A DNA stretch of 64,000 bases from positions 2,075,880 to 2,139,879 of the forward strand of contig NZ_VRSV01000001.1 of assembly GCF_008017415.1 (NCBI RefSeq). The letters are read 5' to 3'. Source of the DNA: Microbacterium hatanonis (GTDB lineage Bacteria > Actinomycetota > Actinomycetes > Actinomycetales > Microbacteriaceae). The position numbers were made by a program, and so were the translations under genes. Shown piece after piece: positions 56,265 to 64,000 of the stretch. Under the pieces are notes generated by a model. It worked only from the letters and a program-made list of their open reading frames with translations. It was not told the origin of the DNA and ran no database searches. Position 1 is the stretch's first letter. Every line of letters begins with the position of its first letter.

Positions 56265-57497
56265 ATGACCCCGTCGAAGACACCCGCCGAGACCCTCGAG
56301 ATCGCCGGGCACGAGGTGCGCGTGACGAGCCCCGACCGCGTCGTCTTCCCGCAGGCTGCGCTGACGAAGCTCGACATCGTGCGCTACTACGTCGCCGTTG
56401 CCGACGGGGCGCTGCGAGGAGCGGGCGGGCGCCCCATGGTGCTCAAGCGCTTCGTGAAGGGCATCGACGAGGAGGCGTTCTTCCAGAAGCGGGTGCCCGA
56501 GAAGCACCCCGACTTCATCGACACCGCCACCCTCCACTACGCGCGGGGGACCTCCGCCGAAGAGACCGTGGTGAGAGATGCCGCCGGGCTCGCATGGGTC
56601 GCCAATCTCGGATGCCTCGACCTCAACCCGCATCCGGTGCGCGCCGAAGACCTCGACCATCCCGATGAGCTGCGGGTGGATCTCGACCCCATGCCGGGCG
56701 TCGAGTGGGCGCAGATCGTGGATGTCGCGATGATCGCCCGCGAGGTGCTCGACGATCACGGTCTCGTCGGCTGGCCCAAGACGAGCGGGTCGCGGGGCCT
56801 GCACATCCTCGTGCGCATCGCGCCCGAGTGGGATTTCGCCGCGGTGCGGCTCGCGGCCGAGACTCTGGCCCGCGAGGTCGAGAACCGTGCGCCCGGCCTT
56901 GCGACCGCGCGGTGGTGGAAGGAGGAGCGCGGCGAGAGCGTCTTCGTCGACTTCAACCAGAACGCGAAGGACCGCACGGTGGCGTCGGCGTACAGCATCC
57001 GTCCGCTCCCCGACGCGCGCGTGTCGACCCCGCTCGCCTGGGACGAAGTGCGCGCACGCCGACCGGAGGAGTTCACCGTCGCGACCGTGCTCGAGCGCTT
57101 CGCGGCCATCGGAGACCCGCACCGCGGTATCGACGAGGCCGCCGGGCGTCTCGACGGCCTGCTGCGGCTCGCCGACGAGCTGGGCCCCGCCGAGAAGCCG
57201 CCGACGGCCTCGGACGGCACGGGGCGGCGCGCCTCCACCATGCCCCTGATCGAGGTCGCACGCACGAAGACGAAGCCGGAAGCCCTCGAGGCCCTCGAGA
57301 CGTGGAAGACGACGCACGAGCGGCCGGCAGCGATGCTGCACCCCGCAGACGTGATGATCGACGGCATGCGCGGGTCGAGTTCCCTCTGGTACCGCGTGCG
57401 CGTCAACCTGCAGCACGTGCCCGAGGCGGAGCGCCCGCCGCAGGAGCCGCTCCTCGCCGACTACGACCCTCCCCACGGCCCCTCCACGCAACGCTGA
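56265..57497 (+). CDS. LigD-type polymerase-domain protein, second copy
   Basis: A 410-residue primase-polymerase protein, paralogous to 40885-41913. The polymerase domain (about 8-310) has SPDRVVFPQAALTKLDIVRY, FFQKRVPEKHPDFI, the metal site RVDLDPMPGVEW, TSGSRGLHILVRIAPEW and WWKEERGESVFVDFNQNAKD. Unlike its paralogue it carries a C-terminal extension of about 80 residues (TKTKPEALEALETWKTTHE, SSLWYRVRVNLQHVPEAERP) of a type often fused to these polymerases. No Ku or LigD ligase gene is in the window. Confidence 0.91.
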   Translation: MTPSKTPAETLEIAGHEVRVTSPDRVVFPQAALTKLDIVRYYVAVADGALRGAGGRPMVLKRFVKGIDEEAFFQKRVPEKHPDFIDTATLHYARGTSAEETVVRDAAGLAWVANLGCLDLNPHPVRAEDLDHPDELRVDLDPMPGVEWAQIVDVAMIAREVLDDHGLVGWPKTSGSRGLHILVRIAPEWDFAAVRLAAETLAREVENRAPGLATARWWKEERGESVFVDFNQNAKDRTVASAYSIRPLPDARVSTPLAWDEVRARRPEEFTVATVLERFAAIGDPHRGIDEAAGRLDGLLRLADELGPAEKPPTASDGTGRRASTMPLIEVARTKTKPEALEALETWKTTHERPAAMLHPADVMIDGMRGSSSLWYRVRVNLQHVPEAERPPQEPLLADYDPPHGPSTQR

Positions 57498-57539
57498 CCC
57501 GGCGCACGGAGCCCAGGCGCCACCTCCGCGGGCGCGCGG

Positions 57540-58913
57540 TCAGCCGCGCCGCGCGGGACGCCGGACGGCCTGCTCCACCACCGCGGCGAAGGCGTCCATC
57601 GTTCGTTCGGGGGTGAACCGGGCTGCGGCGACAACGGCCTCGGCCGACAGCCGTTCCCGCAGCGCGTCATCGCCGAGCACGTCCGCCAGCGCGGCCGAGA
57701 GTGCGGCGACGTCGCCATCGGGCACGAGCACTCCCCCGCCGTCGCGCAGCATGTCGCGCGGGCCGTAGCGGATGTCGAACACCACCGCAGGAGTGCCGTG
57801 CGACAGCGCCTCGGCGAGAGCGAGGCCCTGGCCCTCGAAAGCTGAGGTGGAGAGGTAGACGGATGCGGCGTCGAGCACGCCGGCGACGTTCTCCGTCGCG
57901 CCGCGCAGCACGACGCGCTCCCCGGCCCCGAGATCGTCGATGAGCGCCTGAAGCGCCCCGCGCTCTGCCCCGTCGCCGTAGATGTCGAGCGTCGCCCCCG
58001 GCACGGCCGCGTCGACGAATCCTCGGATCGCGAGATCCACGCGCTTCCCGGGCGCGAGCCGGCCCACGACGACCACGCGGCCGGGCTCGCGTGCCGCGAT
58101 CGGAACAACGGATGCGGGGGCCACCACCGCGTGCGGGACGACCGCGTGCACGCCCGAAGGTCCGAAACGCGAGACGACGTCACCGCGCTGCGATGGGGTC
58201 GGCCACAGCACGGCGTCGAACCGGTCGGCGATCGAGAACCACCGAGACCACAGCGGGTTGAGGGGCGCGTCGGCGGTGAACGGCGGCTCGAGGTGGGTCG
58301 TGTGCACGGTGTGCAGCAGACGCACGGCGGGTGCGTCCCACCCGCTGAGCAGCTCGCCGAGCTGACGGGATTCGCAGATCACGACCACCGGGCGCTCGAT
58401 CCGCGCGCGCAGATCCTCGACCACTCGGTCGAGCCAGGAGCGGTAGAGCGCTCCGAAACCGGCGAGGATGCCGACGGGCGATCCGTCCGCGTCGTGCACG
58501 ATGATCGGTGCCGCCGTCAGGTGCCAGTCGGGGTCGCCCGCGATCACCGGCAGCGACACGACCGCGCGGCCCGCAGCATCCCCCACCTCCCGGTAGGAGA
58601 GCGAGGGGTCGACATCACCTGGCGTAGCGGCCTCGCGCAGCCACCGCGCGGCCCCGCCCCGCGGGTCCGCTGCTTCGTCGAAGAGGTTGCGCAGCCGCTC
58701 GGGGACGTCGAGCATGCCACGACGGACGAACTCGGACCGGTGCTGGGCGTGGGCCTCCGGGGTGCCGGGGTCGACCGTCAGCAGGACGGTCTCGGCACCG
58801 GCTTCGCTCATCTGCCGGGCCCGCGCGAGTGTGGCTACCGTGTACCCGCCGTCGAGTCCGGGAATGAGCCGGCTCGACAACACGAGGTACCACGCGTCGG
58901 GGAATCCTGTCAC
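57540..58913 (-). CDS. GT4-family glycosyltransferase, possibly teichoic-acid glucosyltransferase
   Basis: A 457-residue GT-B glycosyltransferase. The C-terminal Rossmann part has RVVVVGRLAPGKRVDLAI, LDIYGDGAERGALQALI, and the donor-binding STSAFEGQGLALAEALSHGTP with the E-X7-E pattern of family 4. The N-terminal part (SSRLIPGLDGGYTVATLARA, and LRNLFDEA) recalls poly(glycerol-phosphate) alpha-glucosyltransferases, so wall teichoic acid modification is a reasonable guess. The GTG at 58913 overlaps the stop of the DDN gene (GTGA), an unusual coupling. Confidence 0.82.
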   Translation of the reverse strand: MTGFPDAWYLVLSSRLIPGLDGGYTVATLARARQMSEAGAETVLLTVDPGTPEAHAQHRSEFVRRGMLDVPERLRNLFDEAADPRGGAARWLREAATPGDVDPSLSYREVGDAAGRAVVSLPVIAGDPDWHLTAAPIIVHDADGSPVGILAGFGALYRSWLDRVVEDLRARIERPVVVICESRQLGELLSGWDAPAVRLLHTVHTTHLEPPFTADAPLNPLWSRWFSIADRFDAVLWPTPSQRGDVVSRFGPSGVHAVVPHAVVAPASVVPIAAREPGRVVVVGRLAPGKRVDLAIRGFVDAAVPGATLDIYGDGAERGALQALIDDLGAGERVVLRGATENVAGVLDAASVYLSTSAFEGQGLALAEALSHGTPAVVFDIRYGPRDMLRDGGGVLVPDGDVAALSAALADVLGDDALRERLSAEAVVAAARFTPERTMDAFAAVVEQAVRRPARRG

Positions 58914-59359
58914 GGGCGCGCTCGTCCTATCCGGAACACGGGGAACCCCGGAGCGATCTCGGCGAGCTTCTCATCGGAGGAACCGGCGTCCACACCCTCG
59001 AAGAAGCGACCGACCTCCCACGCCCAGGCCTTCAGGTAGGCGCGCAGGATCGGGGGCTTGTCGGCGTCGGACACCTCGACGGCGGCGAACGCCTCGACTC
59101 GGCGTCCGGCGCGGAGTTCGCCCTCGCCCGAGACCCGGAGGTTGCGCACCCACTGCGCGTTGCCGCGCGGGGCCACGAGGTAGCGTTCACCACCGACCCG
59201 GAGCGGGTTGACCGGCGTCGTGCGCCACTCGCCGCTCGATCGCCCGCGCACGGCGAGCACTCGGCTGCCGGCGAGCGGGAGCCCGATCCGCGTGAGGAAC
59301 CCCACGACGCGGTTGAACCCCTCGTCCATCGCCGTGGGCCGCACGAATCTCTCGCTCAT
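58910..59359 (-). CDS. Deazaflavin-dependent nitroreductase-family protein (second copy)
   Basis: A 149-residue DDN/DUF385 protein with RVLAVRGRSSGEWRTTPVNP, LRVGGERYLVAPRGNAQWVR and NLRVSGEGELRAGRRVEAFA, matching the F420-binding split barrel. It is clearly diverged from the copy at 32239-32679. AAGGA stands eight bases before the ATG at 59359. It is the first gene of a two-gene operon with the glycosyltransferase. Confidence 0.85.
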   Translation of the reverse strand: MSERFVRPTAMDEGFNRVVGFLTRIGLPLAGSRVLAVRGRSSGEWRTTPVNPLRVGGERYLVAPRGNAQWVRNLRVSGEGELRAGRRVEAFAAVEVSDADKPPILRAYLKAWAWEVGRFFEGVDAGSSDEKLAEIAPGFPVFRIGRARP

Positions 59360-59494
59360 CCCCTCATCCTTCTCTGTTCACGAGAATTCAGCATCATGGC
59401 GAGACCGCCGAACCGCGCACGGATCGCGGCTGAAGGCGCAACGAGCCAGCGCCCTCCCACTCGACTCAGCGCGAGACGCGCACGACCGCGCGAG

Positions 59495-61071
<1,577 letters not shown>

Positions 61072-61075
<4 letters not shown>

Positions 61076-61587
61076 CGGGTGCCTTCCGGGGCGGGAACGG
61101 ATGCTTCGGCCGCCTCGCGTTCTGCGAGGTAGGTGGTGACCTTCCGGGCCGTGACGGCCTCGAGGAAGAAGGAGAGGAGCGGCACGACGCCGCCGAGCGC
61201 GAGGAAGATGAAGCGCGGGAAGGGCCAGCGCATGAGGCTCCAGATGCGGAAGCACGAGAACAGGTAGACGACGTAGAACCAGCCGTGCGCGACGAGGATC
61301 GCGAGGGAGATGTTGACGCCGTCACCGGTGGAGATGATCTCGCACCCGTTGCCGCCGGGCAGGAACAGCGAGAACCACTCGCAGGCCGGGCCGGGTATCG
61401 CCTGGGCGAAGTAGAGGAACCCGCGCGTCCCGCCGGCGAAGAGCTCGACGTGCAGCGGGGTGTACTTGAGGATCATCTCGGTCAGGAGCAGCAGCAGGCC
61501 GACACCGGTGATGACCGAGCAGATCTGGTAGAACTTCAAGGCTCCGCGGATCGCAGGAAACGATGCGAGTTTCGGGGCTCGAGGCAT
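61072..61587 (-). CDS. DUF3817 membrane protein upstream of guaA
   Basis: A 171-residue membrane protein with about four transmembrane segments ([54 protein letters not shown]) and the conserved [14 protein letters not shown] and [10 protein letters not shown] of DUF3817, a family often next to guaA in Actinobacteria. The function is unknown. I chose the ATG at 61587, seven bases after TAGAAT; the ATG three codons upstream lies within that hexamer. Confidence 0.8.
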
Positions 61588-61594
61588 GGGCTCC

Positions 61595-61600
61595 ATTCTA
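61595..61600 (-). promoter_or_regulatory. -10 hexamer, leaderless start of DUF3817-guaA
   Basis: TAGAAT on the minus strand, seven bases before the ATG at 61587. Confidence 0.5.
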
Positions 61601-61619
61601 GACGGCGGCGAAAAGACGA

Positions 61620-61650
61620 ACCGCCCTCCCCCACGAGGGGAGAGGGCGGT
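61620..61650. terminator. Rho-independent terminator of the propeller gene
   Basis: ACCGCCCTC...CCCC pairs with GGGG...GAGGGCGGT with one bulged base. Read on the minus strand it is followed by TCGTCTTTT, so it should stop transcription from the propeller gene 17 bp after its stop codon. Confidence 0.82.
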
Positions 61651-61667
61651 CGGTCGATGTCGAACGA

Positions 61668-64000
61668 TCAGCTCTTCGGCAGCGTCACCTGGATGAGACC
61701 GGTGGGGTAGCGGTCGCGCGCCGAGACGTAGAGCAGGTCGCGGTCGGCATCGATCGAGACGCCGTAGACCTTGTTGCCGTAGGTGTGCGCCGAGAGCCTC
61801 TTGACCTCGCTCAGGTCGGACGCGGCGAACACGGTCGCCCCCGACTGCTCGAACGTGGTGCTCTGATTGCCGACCACCACCAGGCCACCGTCCACCGCGA
61901 TCGAGCGATAGTCGGCGTTCGCGACGCTCCGGCGCTTCTGCAGCACCAGGTCGCCGCCGTCGTAGACGCGGATGCCCTCGGTCGACCCGCTCGCGTCGCT
62001 GTTGCTGATGTAGAGCAGATCGCCGGCCGCGTCGTAGGCGACACCGTGGGTGCGCCAGGCTCCCCCGTCGGCGACGCCGGCCACCGTCTGCATCAGCTCG
62101 CCCGTCTTCGCGTCGGCGACGTCGAAGCCGGCACCGCGCGTTCCGCCGTACACGAGCCCGCGCTGGAGGTCGACGTCCATGCCGCGGACCCCGCCGGAGA
62201 AGGCGAACGGACCGCGGACGACTGCGCCCGTGTCTGCGTCGAGCACGACCCAGTTGCTGCCGTAGGCGACGTAGAGCACCTCGTTCGCGGCGTCGTAGGC
62301 GATGTCGCGCAGTCCGTCCCCGGTGAGCCCTTCGGGCACGGTGATGGTGCGCTTCACGACATCGGCGACGGGGTCGACGACGTGGATGCGGGCGGGGCGC
62401 ATCTCGTTCGCGACGAAGAGATCGCCCGTCGCGGGGTCGACCGCCGTGCCGACCGGGAGGATCTGCGGCTCCTCGCCCTCGGTCGGAATGGCGGTGAGTC
62501 CGCGCGCGATCCACGGCTCGACCGGCACCTCGGGCTCGGGCAGTGCCGCAGGAAGCGTCACCCGCACCAGGCCCGCGGGATACCGATCGCGCGCCGAGAC
62601 GTACAGCCGGTGCGTCTTCGTGTCGATCGAGACCCCGTAGACCTTATTGCCGTAACGGTGCTCCTCGAGACGCTCGACCAGGCCGAGCCCGTCAGCGTGG
62701 TAGATCGAGACCCCGGAGTCGTCGAAGGTCATGCTCTGGTGTCCGACGACGACGGTGGCGGTCGCGGAGTCGACCGCGATCGAACGGAAGTCGGCTCCCG
62801 CGATGTCGAGCGTGTCGACCAGCGAGTAGTCGGCGCCGCTGTAGACCCGGATCCCCTGCGTGGATCCGGCGGTGTCGCTGTTGCTGACGTAGATGAGATC
62901 GTTCACCGCGTCGTACGCGACACCGTGGGTGCGCCAGGCGCCTCCGTCGGCCGGTGCCTCGACCGCACGGATGAGCGCGCCCGTCGTGGCATCGCGCACG
63001 TCGAACCCGCTGCCGCGCAGGCCGCCGAAGACCCGCCCGCCCGCGAAATCGACGTCCATCCCGCGGACCCCTCCGGAGGAGAAGGCGAACGGGCCGGCGA
63101 CCTTCGCGCCGGTCTGCGCGTCCATGACCACCCAGTTGTCACCGAAGGCCACCGTGAGGTGCCCTGTCGCGGCGTCGAAGGCGATGTCGCGCAGGCCGTC
63201 CTGCGCCGGGTCGGTCGTCGGTGCCGACAGGGTGCGCACGATGGTGTCGGTCTTCGGATCGACGACGTGCACACGGGCGGGCCGCTGCTCGTCGGCGAGG
63301 TAGACCAGGCCGGTCGCGGGGTCGACCGCCGAGCCGACGGGGCGGATCTCGGTCGCGCCCTCCGCCGTCGCGGTCGGGATCGCGGTCAGCGCAGTCGCCG
63401 TCCACGGGTCCTCGGTGGGCACCTCGGGCTCCGTGGGCTCCTCGGGTTCGGTCGGCTCTTCGGGCTCGGTCGGCTCTCCGTCGCCGGTACGGATGCTGAC
63501 GGTCACCGCCTTCGGCTCCACTTCCTCGCCCGGAGGGTTGAGGCGGAAGTCGCGGTTGGCGACGAAGACCCGCTGGTCCTCCTCGTCCACGACGATGCCG
63601 TAGCCGTCCTTGCCGAACGCGGGCCCCGCCTTGTCGGCGAGCTGCGCGCCCGTCTCGAGCGCGTGCACCGAGAAGCCGCCGCTGTCGGCCGACGTGCCCG
63701 TGTACCCGACGTAGAGCAGACCTCGCTCGCTGTCGATGTCGACCTGACGCGCTCCGGGGCGCACCTCCTTCTCCCAGAGGAGTCGGAAACCGTCGCTCGC
63801 GGCGAACGCCTGCAGGTCGGGGGTGCCGACGACACCCTGGAACTTCGTGGTGACGATCGTGCCCGTTTCGGGATCGGCGGCGACGTAGTACGCGTCCTTC
63901 GTACCGTTGATCACGCCGAGCGACTCGCCGGTCGAGGCCCGGAAGACCTCCACGCCGCGCGCGGGAACGGCCACGTAGACGTAGTCGTTCGCCGGGTCGA
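61668..64000 (-). CDS. Large beta-propeller surface protein, 5' end missing
   Basis: The coding frame runs to the right edge of the window, so about 777 C-terminal residues are visible and the N-terminus, including any signal peptide, lies outside. The visible part holds the end of one propeller-like region, a Pro/Glu linker (EPTEPEEPTEPE repeats), then two tandem copies of a module of roughly 260 residues. Each copy contains VGxAVDPATG, RPAR(V/I)HVVDP, DGLRDIA(F/Y)DA, GGVRGMDVD, GGAWRTHGVAYDA, YGNKVYGVSID and LYVSARDRYP. These are YncE-like repeats that bind ligands or partners at the cell surface. Function unknown. Confidence 0.8.
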   Translation of the reverse strand, partial: DPANDYVYVAVPARGVEVFRASTGESLGVINGTKDAYYVAADPETGTIVTTKFQGVVGTPDLQAFAASDGFRLLWEKEVRPGARQVDIDSERGLLYVGYTGTSADSGGFSVHALETGAQLADKAGPAFGKDGYGIVVDEEDQRVFVANRDFRLNPPGEEVEPKAVTVSIRTGDGEPTEPEEPTEPEEPTEPEVPTEDPWTATALTAIPTATAEGATEIRPVGSAVDPATGLVYLADEQRPARVHVVDPKTDTIVRTLSAPTTDPAQDGLRDIAFDAATGHLTVAFGDNWVVMDAQTGAKVAGPFAFSSGGVRGMDVDFAGGRVFGGLRGSGFDVRDATTGALIRAVEAPADGGAWRTHGVAYDAVNDLIYVSNSDTAGSTQGIRVYSGADYSLVDTLDIAGADFRSIAVDSATATVVVGHQSMTFDDSGVSIYHADGLGLVERLEEHRYGNKVYGVSIDTKTHRLYVSARDRYPAGLVRVTLPAALPEPEVPVEPWIARGLTAIPTEGEEPQILPVGTAVDPATGDLFVANEMRPARIHVVDPVADVVKRTITVPEGLTGDGLRDIAYDAANEVLYVAYGSNWVVLDADTGAVVRGPFAFSGGVRGMDVDLQRGLVYGGTRGAGFDVADAKTGELMQTVAGVADGGAWRTHGVAYDAAGDLLYISNSDASGSTEGIRVYDGGDLVLQKRRSVANADYRSIAVDGGLVVVGNQSTTFEQSGATVFAASDLSEVKRLSAHTYGNKVYGVSIDADRDLLYVSARDRYPTGLIQVTLPKS

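Overview
The window is high-GC actinobacterial chromosome, most likely from a Microbacterium-like member of the Microbacteriaceae. I infer this from the GC-rich codon use, the gene families and the gene order; no rRNA or other phylogenetic marker is present. It reads as core chromosome: I see no insertion sequence, prophage, CRISPR array or origin. Many genes start exactly 6-7 bases after a TANNNT hexamer with no Shine-Dalgarno, which suggests widespread leaderless transcription.

Layout. 1-2.6 kb: end of an unknown gene, then a leftward glyA-folD operon behind a ZTP (pfl) riboswitch. 2.7-6.5 kb: a rightward DUF2568 / GlcD-type FAD oxidase / NUDIX operon and an L,D-transpeptidase. 6.5-11 kb: monomeric isocitrate dehydrogenase, a GNAT enzyme, a membrane lytic transglycosylase and a Pr6Pr membrane protein. 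11-17 kb: a heterodimeric ABC exporter pair and an alkylation-repair operon (Ada-AlkA fusion plus Ogt). 17-24.6 kb: a LacI-regulated sugar locus (binding protein, two permeases, GH130 phosphorylase, secreted alpha/alpha-toroid-like protein). 24.6-35 kb: a flavoprotein disulfide reductase, purH-purN-perM, a polysaccharide-deacetylase lipoprotein and sucCD. 35-47 kb: a Rieske flavoprotein, an acyl-CoA dehydrogenase, an AI-2E-type transporter, LigC and a LigD-type polymerase around a tiny LPXTG protein, SseB, DUF6907, PcrA/UvrD1 and a CHAD protein. 47-52 kb: a tRNA-like gene with an odd D arm, a MarR regulator and metQNI with an aminotransferase. 52-64 kb: a second GlcD-like oxidase, a VOC protein, a glycerophosphodiesterase, a YccA/Bax-inhibitor protein behind a 31-bp palindrome, a second LigD-type polymerase, a GT4 glycosyltransferase, guaA-DUF3817 and the 3' part of a large beta-propeller protein.

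How the genes work together. Purine and one-carbon metabolism recur: the ZTP riboswitch senses an intermediate consumed by PurH, which lies in the same window with PurN and GuaA. TCA genes icd and sucCD share an 18-bp palindromic operator. DNA repair is well represented (Ada-AlkA, Ogt, LigC, two polymerase-domain proteins, PcrA). The order pcrA ... sucC-sucD ... perM-purN-purH resembles the Mycobacterium tuberculosis Rv0949-Rv0957 region as I remember it.

The least explained signals are non-coding. A 10-mer, GGATGCTGCG, occurs 24 times on the two strands combined and overrides codon choice. Nested hairpins built from a short unit used twice directly and twice inverted sit in four convergent junctions. 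The tRNA-like gene carries a CAT anticodon and a tetraloop D arm.
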